Of a stretch of DNA of 64,000 nt, positions 7,575-16,057 are shown in pieces. How positions within the stretch are numbered: the first letter of the stretch is position 1; each line of letters opens with the position of its first letter. The position numbers and the translations under genes were made by a program. The DNA is from Amycolatopsis decaplanina DSM 44594 (GTDB lineage: Bacteria > Actinomycetota > Actinomycetes > Mycobacteriales > Pseudonocardiaceae). The DNA lies in contig NZ_AOHO01000063.1 of the NCBI RefSeq assembly GCF_000342005.1, forward strand, positions 310,001 to 374,000. Reading direction: 5' to 3'. A model generated the notes under the pieces. That model saw only the letters and a list, made by a program, of their open reading frames with translations, did no database searches and was not told where the DNA came from.

Positions 7575-9096
7575 GTTCCCGTTCCACGGCGGCGAGCTCT
7601 TCCGCCGAACCCCGCACCTTCGGACCCTTGAACCACTTGCGTGCCGAGACGAACCACCACACCGCCGCACCACCTAGTACGACAAGGAAGGCGATAGGCG
7701 TGTAGTTGAAGCTGTCGATGGTGACCGGCGATCCCTGCGGGAGCATGAACAGCACGAAGATGAAGCACACCCAGACGGTCGCGACGGTCCCGATGAGCTT
7801 GCCCCAGCGGCCGAGGTTCCACGGTCCTGGTTCGAAGTCGTCGCCCTTGCTGACCCGCAGGAACACCGGGATCACGTAGGCCACGTAAAGGCCGACGACG
7901 GCGATCGAGGTCACCGCCGCGTAGGCGGTCGCGCTCCACAGGTACGGCAGGGCGAGCAGGAGCGCGCCGCCCGCGGCCAGCCACACCGCGTTGGTCGGCG
8001 TCTGGGTGCGCTTGTTGATGCGGTGCCAGAACTTCGACCCCGGGATCGCGCCGTCGCGGGCGAAGGCGTAGATCATCCGCGAGTTCGCGGTCACCGACGC
8101 CATCCCGCAGAACAGCTGCGCGCCGATGCAGATCAGCAAGAGGAACTTGCCGGTCGGCGCGCCGGTGGCGTCGATGAAGATCTGCGCGGGCGGCACTCCG
8201 GTTTCGGAGTCCACGGCGCCGTCGTAGTCCTGGATGGCGAAAGTGAGGCCGATCAGCAGGATCCACCCGGCGACCAACGAGACGAGGATCGAGTTGATGA
8301 TGCCGCGCGGTCCGGCCTTCGCCGCGTTCTTGGTCTCCTCGGTCATATGCGCCGAGGCGTCGTAGCCGGTCAACGTGTACTGCGCGACGAGGAGCCCCAG
8401 TAAAAAGACGTAGACCGGTGAAGCCCATCCGGTCTTGTTCACGAACTCGCCGAAGACGAAGGACGCGTCCTGGTGCTTGGCGGGAACGATGATCAGCACC
8501 CCGACGATGACCAGCACGCCCGCCAGATGCCACCACACGCTGATGCTGTTCAGCAGAGCCACGATCTTCACACCGAAGGTGTTCAGCAGTCCGTGGATCA
8601 CCAGGATGATCGCCAGCAGCAGGATCGTGTTGCCCGGCGTCGCCTCGAACCCGAACTGCAGGTCGAGGAAGGCGTTGAGGAACAACGCCGCGCCGAAGTC
8701 GATCCCCGCGGTGACGGCGATCTGCCCGATGAGGTTGAACCAGCCGGTGAACCACGACCACGCCGCGCCGTTGCGCGGGGCGAGCTTCGCGGCCCAGTAG
8801 TAGAGGCCGCCCGCGGTCGGGTAGCTGGAGCAGACCTCGGCCATGCCCAGCCCAACCAGGATGACGAAGAGGCCGACCAGCGGCCAGCCCCAGATCATCG
8901 CGGCGGGCCCGCCGGTCTTCATACCGAACCCGTAGAGGGTCAGGCAGCCCGAAAGGATCGAGATGATCGTGAAGGAGACGGCGAAGTTGGAGAAGGTCGA
9001 CATCGTGCGCCGGAGTTCCTGCGCGTAGCCGAGTTGGTGGAGCCGGGCACTGTCTTCGTCGGCGGGTTCGGCGGCCTGCTTGTCAGAGACATCCAT
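7558..9096 (-). CDS. APC-family amino acid/choline-type permease
   Basis: This 512-residue integral membrane protein has about twelve hydrophobic helices. The opening block FGMKTGGPAAMIWGW and AEVCSSYPTAGGLYYWAAKL is characteristic of the amino acid/choline transporter branch, which includes GABA permeases. Middle features such as LTGYDASAHMTEETKNA and the helix-8 region AQLFCGMASVTANSRMIYAF match the same branch. It is expected to take up an amino acid or amine by proton symport. The ATG at 9096 follows GGGTG; an upstream ATG at 9168 adds a tail the family lacks. The gene converges on the MFS gene with a 17-base overlap and no strong terminator between them. Confidence 0.88.
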   Translation of the reverse strand: MDVSDKQAAEPADEDSARLHQLGYAQELRRTMSTFSNFAVSFTIISILSGCLTLYGFGMKTGGPAAMIWGWPLVGLFVILVGLGMAEVCSSYPTAGGLYYWAAKLAPRNGAAWSWFTGWFNLIGQIAVTAGIDFGAALFLNAFLDLQFGFEATPGNTILLLAIILVIHGLLNTFGVKIVALLNSISVWWHLAGVLVIVGVLIIVPAKHQDASFVFGEFVNKTGWASPVYVFLLGLLVAQYTLTGYDASAHMTEETKNAAKAGPRGIINSILVSLVAGWILLIGLTFAIQDYDGAVDSETGVPPAQIFIDATGAPTGKFLLLICIGAQLFCGMASVTANSRMIYAFARDGAIPGSKFWHRINKRTQTPTNAVWLAAGGALLLALPYLWSATAYAAVTSIAVVGLYVAYVIPVFLRVSKGDDFEPGPWNLGRWGKLIGTVATVWVCFIFVLFMLPQGSPVTIDSFNYTPIAFLVVLGGAAVWWFVSARKWFKGPKVRGSAEELAAVERELKELG

Positions 9097-9209
9097 CGGG
9101 CACCCACTTAAAAGGTATGCGGACAGACCATTGAGATCCGCCGAAATTAGGCCCGCCGACCTGCGCATGTCAAGGTCCCGTCAAGAAACCCGCCCCGCTG
9201 GATGCAGTG

Positions 9210-9250
9210 AAAGGCCCCTTCATCGCAAGTTTTGCGATGAAGGGGCCTTT
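9210..9250. repeat. Family C palindrome, copy 2, acting as terminator for the phosphodiesterase gene
   Basis: Exact 19-base arms (9210-9228 and 9232-9250, core AAAGGCCCCTTCATCGCAA) surround a three-base loop. It lies 17 bases past the stop of the minus-strand gene at 9268 and 113 bases upstream of the permease start. On the minus strand the hairpin fits a 3' end structure. Confidence 0.75.
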
Positions 9251-9267
9251 TGCTGCGTTTGAGAGCG

Positions 9268-10386
9268 TCAGCGGTCGCGGAACGCCTTCACGGCCTCCAG
9301 TGCGGTGTCCGGCTGGTCGGCGAAGTACCCGTCGACACCCGCCTTGAGGAACGCCTCCTGCTCGGCGAACGCGTCGCCGTACTCGGCGAGGTTCGCCGAC
9401 GAGCGCAGGTTCTGGGGGAGGAAGTTGTTCTCGTTGCGGAACGTGTACGGCCCGACCTTCAGCCCGGCCTTGTGCGCGTCGGCGACGAGCTTGGTCGGCT
9501 GCCCCAGCGCACCGTTCACCACCGGGATGACCTGCGCCTTCTCCGGGCCCAGGTAGTCCGCGTACTTCGAGATCTCCTTCAGCCCCGCCGGTGTCACGAG
9601 GTCGGCGTACGTCCGCGGGTCGCCCTTCGCGACGAAGTCGGCCGGAGCACCGGTCGCCGAGGTCAGCTGCAGCAGCGGCACCCGCACCTGGCGCGAAAGC
9701 TCGATCAGGTTCGACACCTCGAACGACTGGATGATCACCGGCGCCTTCGGGTGGTTGAGCCCGTTGCGCTTGAGCAGTTCGACCAGCTTCGGCTCGGTCG
9801 GGTTCTTGATCGAGGAGAAGTAGGTCGAGTGCTTGATCTCCGGGTACGTCCCCAGCTCACGGCGCAGTTCGCGGCCCAGACGGCGCGTCAGGTCGAGCAC
9901 CTCCTGGTAGGTGGCGATCCGGTAGCGGCCGTCGTAGATCTTGTTGTTCGGCCGCAGCTGCGGGATCCGCTCGGTCGCGCGCAGGGTCTTCAGCTCGGCG
10001 AGAGTGAAGTCCTCGGTGAACCAGCCGGTGAACGACGTGCCGTCGATGACCTTCGTCGTTTTCCGGTTCGCGAACTCGGGGTGCTTCGCGACGTCGGTGG
10101 TCCCGCCGATCTCGTTCTCGTGCCGGGCGACGAGCTGGCCGTCCTTGGTGGGGACCAGGTCGACGTCGACCCAGTCGACGCCCTGACGGTAGGCGAGCTC
10201 ATACGAGGCGAGCGTGTGCTCCGGGCGGTAGCCGGGGGCGCCGCGGTGTCCGACGATCACCGGCCCATCGTGGCCCTTGGCCAGTGCCGACACATCTCGG
10301 GCACCGGGCTCGGCGGCGCCTGCCAGCCCGGTGACGCTGAGTACGGCGAGACCGGACAGGGCGAGCACGCCCAGGCGCTTTCGCAT
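9268..10386 (-). CDS. glpQ: Secreted glycerophosphodiester phosphodiesterase
   Basis: This 372-residue exported enzyme splits glycerophosphodiesters into sn-glycerol 3-phosphate and an alcohol, supplying phosphate and carbon from lipids. Residues 1-25 are a signal peptide (LGVLALSGLAVLSVTGLAGA). The catalytic HRGAPGYRPEHT is at 47-58, and DWVDVDLVPTKDGQLVARHE at 71-90 carries the metal ligands and second His89. Where many family members have E-x-D, this protein has D-x-D, a conservative change. Further signature parts are PVIIQSFE and the C-terminal GVDGYFADQPDTA. It is of the longer periplasmic GlpQ type. It is monocistronic, divergent from purD, with a strong hairpin after its stop. Confidence 0.92.
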   Translation of the reverse strand: MRKRLGVLALSGLAVLSVTGLAGAAEPGARDVSALAKGHDGPVIVGHRGAPGYRPEHTLASYELAYRQGVDWVDVDLVPTKDGQLVARHENEIGGTTDVAKHPEFANRKTTKVIDGTSFTGWFTEDFTLAELKTLRATERIPQLRPNNKIYDGRYRIATYQEVLDLTRRLGRELRRELGTYPEIKHSTYFSSIKNPTEPKLVELLKRNGLNHPKAPVIIQSFEVSNLIELSRQVRVPLLQLTSATGAPADFVAKGDPRTYADLVTPAGLKEISKYADYLGPEKAQVIPVVNGALGQPTKLVADAHKAGLKVGPYTFRNENNFLPQNLRSSANLAEYGDAFAEQEAFLKAGVDGYFADQPDTALEAVKAFRDR

Positions 10387-10704
10387 GGTGGGTAACCTCT
10401 TTCGCTTGAACTCGGGGTACCGCGCAACCCTTGACGCAGGAGGCGTCCGGCCGGCGAAGACGGACCGGCGGAGCGCTGACCGCCGGGTGAACGCCGGATG
10501 GAACCACCCGCTCGAGGACGGCGACGTGTTCGGGGCTGTGTTGATCGGTGACCCGCGACCGCGATCGCGTCGCCGAGGCAGGTTCGTGTTTTCGCAGGTC
10601 AGACGTTATGGTGCCCCGCCGCCACGATAGCGGGGCCTCCGGCCGGGGCGGGTTTCACGTGGCTCCGCCGACAGGGCGTCTCCGGCCCGGTTACCCTGTG
10701 CGTC
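10387..10704. promoter_or_regulatory. 318-base divergent promoter region glpQ/purD, with leaderless purD promoter
   Basis: No gene is visible here. The purD side ends TACCCT (10692-10697) seven bases before the GTG, with CCGACA at 10668-10673 as a possible -35 element at 18-base spacing. Transcription would begin at the start codon, so purD mRNA is probably leaderless. GTTTCACGTG at 10652-10661 resembles half of a ParB site but lacks the other half. I see no purine riboswitch. Confidence 0.55.
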
Positions 10705-11967
10705 GTGCGCGTACTGGTAATCGGGTCCGGCGCCCGTGAGCATGCACTTGTCCTCGCGGTCGCGGAAGACCCTTCCGTCACCGCACTGGCCTGTGCCCCG
10801 GGCAACGCCGGCACCGCTTCGGTGGCCGAGCAACTCGGCGTGGACGCGGCCGACCCCGAATCGGTCTCCGCCCTCGCCAAGCAGTGGCAGGCGGACCTGG
10901 TGGTGGTCGGTCCCGAGGTCCCGCTGGTGGCGGGCGTCGCCGACGCGGTCCGGAAGGCGGGCATCGCCTGCTTCGGTCCGTCCGCGTCCGCGGCCAGGAT
11001 CGAGGGTTCGAAGGCGTTCGCGAAGGACGTCATGGCGGCCGCGAAGGTGCCGACGGCGCACTGTGAGGTCGTCGACAACCCGGCCCGGCTCGACGCCGCG
11101 CTCAGCCGGTTCGGCCCCACCTGGGTGGTCAAGGACGACGGCCTCGCCGCGGGCAAGGGCGTCGTGGTCACCACGGACGTCGACGTCGCGCGCAAGCACG
11201 CCCTGATGCTGCTCGACGGCGGGCACCCGGTGCTCCTGGAGTCCTTCCTCGACGGTCCGGAGGCCTCTCTCTTCTGCTTCGTCGACGGCCGCACGGTCGT
11301 CCCGCTGCTGCCCGCGCAGGACTTCAAGCGCGTCGGCGACGGCGACGCGGGCCCGAACACCGGCGGCATGGGGGCATACGCGCCGTTGCCGTGGGCGCCG
11401 AAGGACCTGGTCGACGACGTCGTCGCCCGCATCGTCCAGCCCGTGGTCGACGAACTCGACAACCGCGGCGCCACCTTCTCCGGCCTGCTCTACGCCGGTC
11501 TCGCGCTGACCTCCGAGGGCCCGCAGGTCATCGAGTTCAACTGCCGTTTCGGTGACCCGGAGACCCAGGTCGTCCTCGCGCTGCTGCGCAGCCCGCTCGG
11601 CAAGGTCCTGCACGCGACGGCGACCGGCAAGCTGGCCGACCTGCCGCCGCTGGAGTGGGACTCCGGGGCGGCGGTCACCGTCGTGCTCGCCGCGGACGGT
11701 TACCCCGGCAAGCCGAGGACCGGTGACGTCATCACCGGTGGCGAGATCGAAGGCGTGCTCCACGCCGGAACCCGCCGCCGCGACGACGGCGCCGTGGTCT
11801 CCTCCGGCGGCCGCGTGCTCTCGGTCGTGGGCACCGGCAAGAACCTGAAGGCCGCCCGCAAGGACGCCTACGCGACGATCGAGAAGGTCCACTTGGCCGG
11901 CTCCCACCACCGCACCGACATCGCCCTGCTCGCCGCCAAGGGAGAGATCGCCACCCCGGTCTCGTGA
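10705..11967 (+). CDS. purD: Phosphoribosylamine-glycine ligase (GAR synthetase)
   Basis: PurD couples 5-phosphoribosylamine and glycine with ATP to give GAR, the second step of purine synthesis. The 420-residue protein shows all parts of the family: the Rossmann-like start VLVIGSGAREHALV, the ATP-grasp core with DDGLAAGKGVVV, the PurD signature NTGGMGAYAP, and the metal/ATP residues in EFNCRFGDPETQ. The C-terminal domain (VVLAADGYPG...) is complete. It begins with GTG and has no ribosome site; a -10 element seven bases upstream implies a leaderless transcript. It is followed after 131 bases by the ESX substrate cassette, which has its own ribosome sites and may be transcribed separately. Confidence 0.98.
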   Translation: MRVLVIGSGAREHALVLAVAEDPSVTALACAPGNAGTASVAEQLGVDAADPESVSALAKQWQADLVVVGPEVPLVAGVADAVRKAGIACFGPSASAARIEGSKAFAKDVMAAAKVPTAHCEVVDNPARLDAALSRFGPTWVVKDDGLAAGKGVVVTTDVDVARKHALMLLDGGHPVLLESFLDGPEASLFCFVDGRTVVPLLPAQDFKRVGDGDAGPNTGGMGAYAPLPWAPKDLVDDVVARIVQPVVDELDNRGATFSGLLYAGLALTSEGPQVIEFNCRFGDPETQVVLALLRSPLGKVLHATATGKLADLPPLEWDSGAAVTVVLAADGYPGKPRTGDVITGGEIEGVLHAGTRRRDDGAVVSSGGRVLSVVGTGKNLKAARKDAYATIEKVHLAGSHHRTDIALLAAKGEIATPVS

Positions 11968-12098
11968 ATTCGCCGGCGGAACCGTTCCGGTCCCGGGTGC
12001 GTCCAACCCGGTATTTCCGCGAAGCTCAGGCGCTCGATACATCAGCGTTGGTAGCCTCGACGGGGCGAACGGTCACCGTCCGTACAAGGGGTGGGGAA

Positions 12099-12485
12099 AT
12101 GGCAGCATCGAGCAAGGTCCAGGACCTCACGTCGGCGGTCCCGGCGCCACCGTCGGTGGCCGACATCAGAGTCGATCCGTCGAAGCTGCTCGAAGTGGCG
12201 AAGATCGTCGAAGAGCAGGTCGACGCGTTGCAGGACAAGCTCATGACGCGGCTCGACCAGCTGCGGATCGACACTCCGTCCAACGACACCGTGAGCGTGC
12301 ACGCGACCAGCGTCTGGAACGAGCTCGTGGCCGACGGCGACCAGTCGTACGCGGCGCAGGTCCGGGCGTATGTGGCCGGTCTGCGGGGACTGGTCAACCA
12401 GCTCCGCACGGCGGCCAAGGAGTACAAGACCAGTGATGCGGACAAGGCCGCCGCGTTCGGGGACCGTGGTGTACACCGGGCGTAG
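12099..12485 (+). CDS. Small PE-like helical protein of the ESX cassette
   Basis: This 128-residue soluble, mostly helical protein opens the cassette of type VII secretion genes. A proline/valine-rich lead (TSAVPAPPSVADIRVDPSKL) is followed by two long amphipathic helices, VAKIVEEQVDALQDKL and the AAQVRAYVAGLRGLVNQLR region. That is the layout of PE/WXG-like helical-hairpin proteins, though no WXG motif is seen. Start is the ATG at 12099 after GGGGAA. Its end overlaps the DUF3558 gene by 17 bases, so the two are co-translated. The PE-like label rests on fold and neighbours, not on a recognised signature. Probably exported or an intracellular partner of the PPE-like protein two genes on. Confidence 0.6.
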   Translation: MAASSKVQDLTSAVPAPPSVADIRVDPSKLLEVAKIVEEQVDALQDKLMTRLDQLRIDTPSNDTVSVHATSVWNELVADGDQSYAAQVRAYVAGLRGLVNQLRTAAKEYKTSDADKAAAFGDRGVHRA

Positions 12486-13077
12486 GCCTCGTGTGCTGGT
12501 GTCCGGCGGCGTGCTCACCCTCGCACTGGCCGGCTGCGCCACGGACACGGGCGGACAGGCTTTTCCCAACGAACCCGCGCTGGCTTCGGCCACGCAGGGT
12601 GCCAAGGCGTCCGCGCTGCCCGCCAGGCCCGCCGAGTTGAGCCTGCAGGGTGTCGATCCGTGTGCCTTGCTCACCGATCCGCAGCTCGATCAGCTCAAGA
12701 TCAACAGTAAGCCGCGCGCCGCCGCGGAACCGATCGACGGTCCGACCTGCGTCCTCGACGCGGACGCCGCGGAACCCTTCCACAGCTATTACGTCCGCAC
12801 GGTCACCGCGGACGTCGAAGAGTGGTTCACCGGCAAGCGCCGCAAGAACAGCATGACCACGGAGCCGACGGCGGTCGGCGGATTCCCCGCCATCACGAAC
12901 CACCGCGACGCCGGGAAACCGAGTGATTGCGAAACGCTCGTCGGTGTCGCGCGAGGACAGACGCTGGCGGTGCGGGCCGTCACCGTCACCGCCGGCGCGT
13001 TCACCATGCCGCGACTGTGCGAGATGTCCGCGCAGGCGGCCGATTTGGCTCTGCAGACCTTGAAAGCACGCAACTAG
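12469..13077 (+). CDS. DUF3558-family lipoprotein
   Basis: This 202-residue lipoprotein has a signal peptide that ends in the lipobox LALAGC, so the cysteine near residue 24 should be lipidated and the protein anchored outside the membrane. The mature part has the DUF3558 pattern: PCALLTDPQLDQL, a central DGPTCVLDA with a conserved Cys, VGGFPAITN, then CETLVGVA and LCEMSAQAADLAL. Paired cysteines probably form disulphides. DUF3558 proteins often sit beside ESX or cell-wall genes in Pseudonocardiaceae; their function is unknown. GTG at 12469 is preferred over GTG 12466 because GGGGA then lies at a workable distance. Ten bases separate it from the next gene. Confidence 0.8.
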   Translation: MYTGRRPRVLVSGGVLTLALAGCATDTGGQAFPNEPALASATQGAKASALPARPAELSLQGVDPCALLTDPQLDQLKINSKPRAAAEPIDGPTCVLDADAAEPFHSYYVRTVTADVEEWFTGKRRKNSMTTEPTAVGGFPAITNHRDAGKPSDCETLVGVARGQTLAVRAVTVTAGAFTMPRLCEMSAQAADLALQTLKARN

Positions 13078-13087
13078 GGAGGGCGGC

Positions 13088-14740
13088 GTGAACGTTTCCG
13101 ACCTCGCGGGCAGGCTCCGCGATCTTCGGTTCGACGGCTACACCGACACCGGGATCGCGACCGAGATCGAACGCTTCCGCAGCGGTGACGGCACCGGCAG
13201 CATCGGCATCGCCGTCGACGCGCTGAAGTCTGTCGCGGGCGCGCTCGCCGACACCGACAAGACGCTGCGTGACGAACTGGGCAAGCTCGGCGTGGAATGG
13301 CAGAGCGAGGCGGGTGGCGCCGCCGGCCAGGTGTTCACCGAGCAGGCGGGTTTTTCCCAGGACGCGAACTCGAAGGTCTCACACTCCGCGGAGATGATCT
13401 TCGCGCAGGGTGAGGCCTTCAACCGGACCCTGCACAAGCTTCCGGATCCGGAAGTGGTCCGGAAGGGCGCCGGCGGGTTGACCATCGGTGATGTCGTGCT
13501 GAGCCTCATCGGGTTCGAGACCGACCACGCCAAGAGCGTCAGTGCCGCGAACGACGCGCGGGCGCAGGCGCAGGAGGCGTTGAACGACTACGCCAAGACG
13601 AGCGGCGAGAATCTGCTGTCGACCGACACACTGGCCGACCCGCAGGCGATGAACCTGACCCAGACCACGACGACCGCCGGAGCGGGCGGCGGTTCCGCGC
13701 CGCTCGACCTCGCGGGCACGGCCACGGAGCTGACCCCGGACGGCAGTGTGCGGCCCGCGTCGGCCGCCGTCGAGTCGAAGTACGTGCCGCCGGTCGCGCA
13801 GCCCGTCGGCAACAAGGCGCCGTCCTACGACGCGCCGACCCCGGCCTACGGCGTCGCCATGGGCGGTGGGACGGCCAGGAAGACCGCTTCGGCGGCGCCC
13901 AACGCCGGCGTGACGGCTCCCGCGGCCGCCGCCCCGACCACGCCGTCCGGCACGTCGAGGCCGGCACCCGCACCGGGTACCGGCTGGGTGACACCGAACC
14001 GGCCGTCTCCGCAGCCCGAACAGGGCAGGCCGTCGTACCCGATCACCGGCTCGCCCGCCTCGCCGCCGTTCGTCCCGCCGGGCGCGCCGAATACCCCGAA
14101 CATCCCACCGGGCCAGTCCACCGGCAGCCTGCCGCCGAACAGCACCACGTCGGCGCAGCCGGTCGGCAAGTCGTTCGGCACCGGTCCCGGTATCGACAGC
14201 GCTCTCGGCAAAGGCCCCGGCTCCAGCTCCGGCCCCGGTGTCTTCGGCAACGTCGGTGGTGGCACCGGGGGTGACCAGGCGCTCGGCAAGGGCCGCTCGG
14301 TCGGCTCCGGACCGCAGGCGCCGATGGCCCCCGGCAACGAATCCGGCCGCGGCTTCCCCGCCGTCCCGAAGATCACCGGCCCGGCCGCGGGCGATCTGGG
14401 TGCCGGCGCCGCCGCGCTCGGCGCCGGTGTCGCCGGTGGTGCGCTGAGCGGCGACAAGGAACGCGACCGCCGTCCCCGTCAGGAAGGCGGCGTGAAGCCG
14501 ACCCGTCAGCTGCCGATCGGTGAGCTTCCCGAAGAGGAGGCCATGCGGCGCTCGGAGAAAATCGGCGCGAAGCAGCCGAAGCCCGAGTCGAAGTTCATGG
14601 AGCGCGCGGCCACCCAGGACGTCGAAGAGGACGCGGAGCACATCAGGCGTTACGGCGTCGACGACAAGGACCTGTTCACCGACGAGCGCTTGGTTTCGCC
14701 CGACGTGATCGGTGACCACGGCAACCGGGAAGCGCGCTGA
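13088..14740 (+). CDS. PPE-like ESX substrate with long Pro/Gly-rich tail
   Basis: This 550-residue protein has an N-terminal helical domain (about 1-180). It carries LGKLGVEWQSEAGGAAGQVF, where the W-x-S-E-A-G-G turn resembles the WXG/PPE fold, and the later helix SAANDARAQAQEALNDYA. Residues 190-460 are low-complexity Pro/Gly/Ala/Ser sequence, and the end is charged (LPIGELPEEEAMRRSEKIG to GDHGNREAR). This fits a secreted or surface-exposed type VII substrate whose helical part docks on a partner. GTG at 13088 follows AGGGAGGGCGG. The adjacent EspG gene is consistent, since EspG chaperones bind PPE-type domains. The tail is rich in GPGxxxGxGxG-type repeats and would be disordered. The PPE label is by architecture. 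Confidence 0.65.
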   Translation: MNVSDLAGRLRDLRFDGYTDTGIATEIERFRSGDGTGSIGIAVDALKSVAGALADTDKTLRDELGKLGVEWQSEAGGAAGQVFTEQAGFSQDANSKVSHSAEMIFAQGEAFNRTLHKLPDPEVVRKGAGGLTIGDVVLSLIGFETDHAKSVSAANDARAQAQEALNDYAKTSGENLLSTDTLADPQAMNLTQTTTTAGAGGGSAPLDLAGTATELTPDGSVRPASAAVESKYVPPVAQPVGNKAPSYDAPTPAYGVAMGGGTARKTASAAPNAGVTAPAAAAPTTPSGTSRPAPAPGTGWVTPNRPSPQPEQGRPSYPITGSPASPPFVPPGAPNTPNIPPGQSTGSLPPNSTTSAQPVGKSFGTGPGIDSALGKGPGSSSGPGVFGNVGGGTGGDQALGKGRSVGSGPQAPMAPGNESGRGFPAVPKITGPAAGDLGAGAAALGAGVAGGALSGDKERDRRPRQEGGVKPTRQLPIGELPEEEAMRRSEKIGAKQPKPESKFMERAATQDVEEDAEHIRRYGVDDKDLFTDERLVSPDVIGDHGNREAR

Positions 14741-14744
14741 ACCT

Positions 14745-15515
14745 GTGCCGAACGACAACGGCAGCCTGGTGCTGTCCGCACTCGAGTTCGAAATGCTCTG
14801 GGAAGCCGAACGGCTGCCCCGCCGCCATGTCGCACTCGACGTGCCGAGCCCCGGAACGACCCACACGGAGCGGGCGGCACTGATCGAAGAGGCCTGGGAT
14901 TCCCTGCGCGCGCGAGGTCTCGCGCGGGGACACCAGGCGTCGGGCGAGCTGGTCGACATGCTGAACCTGTTCGCGCACCCCAGGTTCGCGATCGACGTCT
15001 GGGTGTGGACCGACCGCGAGATCAAAGGCCAGGCGGTCAGCGTCGGCAGCCAGGCGTTGCTCGGTGTGATCGACTCCGGTCAGGTGTGGCTGATCCCCGC
15101 CCGCGAGAGTTCCCTCGCCGAAGCCGCCGTCTCGGTCGCGGGCGACCTCGGCCCCGGCGTCGGCCAGTCGATCAGCATCCCGCACGATGTCCTCGTCCAG
15201 GCCGACGCCGCCGCCCGCGGCGACGCGAAAGCGCTGGTCACCGCGTTGGAAGACTTGGACGTGCCCCTCTGGCAGGCCCAGGAGGTGGCGGGCATGCTGC
15301 TCGGCCAGGAGGCGCGCGGCCAGTTCGGCGTCGAACGCGCGGGCCGCGACGGCCGCCCCCGGCGAGCGGACAGCGTGGTCGCCTTCTACGACACGGACGC
15401 GGGACGGTACCTGTTCCAGGTCGCGCGGAACCGGGACGGGCGTGATTGGGCGACCATCACCCCGGCGGACAACCAGCTGCTGGCGACACGGATCCGGGAA
15501 GTCGCCGACTTCTGA
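14745..15515 (+). CDS. espG: ESX secretion-associated protein EspG
   Basis: EspG proteins are cytosolic chaperones that bind PE/PPE heterodimers and keep them soluble for type VII export. This 256-residue protein has the typical opening GSLVLSALEFEMLWE, the early segment LPRRHVALDVPSPG, a central VWVWTDREIKGQAV and the C-terminal half with LLGQEARGQFG and GRYLFQVARN. It begins at the GTG at 14745, four bases after the PPE-like stop. A GTG at 14712 overlapping that gene is also possible, but adds residues the family lacks. It marks the cassette as a real ESX substrate locus although no ESX core gene is present in the window. Confidence 0.82.
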   Translation: MPNDNGSLVLSALEFEMLWEAERLPRRHVALDVPSPGTTHTERAALIEEAWDSLRARGLARGHQASGELVDMLNLFAHPRFAIDVWVWTDREIKGQAVSVGSQALLGVIDSGQVWLIPARESSLAEAAVSVAGDLGPGVGQSISIPHDVLVQADAAARGDAKALVTALEDLDVPLWQAQEVAGMLLGQEARGQFGVERAGRDGRPRRADSVVAFYDTDAGRYLFQVARNRDGRDWATITPADNQLLATRIREVADF

Positions 15516-15701
15516 CTTGCCCGATTCACCGAGTTCACCCCGATTCGGCCGTTTCACGAAGTCGATATCGGCGGGGTGGAACTTGGCGTGGATGCGCACA
15601 TGGCCCGCTTCCGAGGTCTTAAAGTATGCGCGGGAACCGTCCTGATCGGCCGCGCGTCTGATCGGACGGACACAAGTTTTCCGTGAAGGGGATGACGAAC
15701 C
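15516..15701. other. Intergenic stretch within the ESX cassette, possible minus-strand relic
   Basis: The 186 bases carry no plus-strand gene. On the minus strand about 15650-15530 reads DGSRAYFKTSEAGHVRIHAK and continues FHPADIDFVKRPNR with coding-like third positions. It has no clear start, and it runs on into the antisense of espG. It may be a decayed gene end; I cannot assign a family. The promoter for the next two genes should also lie here. Confidence 0.2.
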
Positions 15702-16013
15702 GTGCCTGTGTACGACCCGGATTCCATGGGGATCGCCGCCGGTCAGGTGGAGAAGCTCAAGGACGAGTTCGAGAAGACCAAAAAGGGCGTCACCGGGATG
15801 GATGACGAGAAGGAAAGCCCCTTCGGTGGAGTGGACGAGCACGGCGACGCGCACGGTGCGGTCGGCAAGTTCAAACAAGGAGTCCACAACGAATTCGATT
15901 CGGCCGGTCAGCTGATGGAGGCCACGGCCTTCGTGCTGCGAAAGGCGGCAGGGCTGATCAAGGAAACCGAAGAGGTTCATGTGGACAACCTGAAGCTGTA
16001 CGGAAACCTGTGA
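15702..16013 (+). CDS. Small WXG100-like ESX protein
   Basis: This 103-residue acidic helical protein starts at a GTG behind GGGGATG. Its size and helix-turn-helix hairpin outline (QVEKLKDEFEKTKKGV, then the FDSAGQLMEATAFVLRKAAG helix) fit an EsxA/EsxB-like partner. A canonical WXG is not present; the turn region carries ESPFGGVDEHGD instead. The C-terminal VHVDNLKLYGNL is unlike the YxxxD/E export tag. It is the first of a two-gene unit with the hydrolase 44 bases downstream. It probably pairs with the N-terminal helical domain of that protein. No enzymatic function is expected. Confidence 0.6.
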   Translation: MPVYDPDSMGIAAGQVEKLKDEFEKTKKGVTGMDDEKESPFGGVDEHGDAHGAVGKFKQGVHNEFDSAGQLMEATAFVLRKAAGLIKETEEVHVDNLKLYGNL

Positions 16014-16057
16014 CGATTCGCCAGGCCTGGGGGCCGAAGACCAAGGGGGCTTGAGCA

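Noticed and set aside
10652..10665. ParB (parS)-like sequence GTTTCACGTGGCTC
   Set aside because: It matches only 11 of 14 positions of GTTTCACGTGAAAC and lacks the second arm; no par or origin genes are near.
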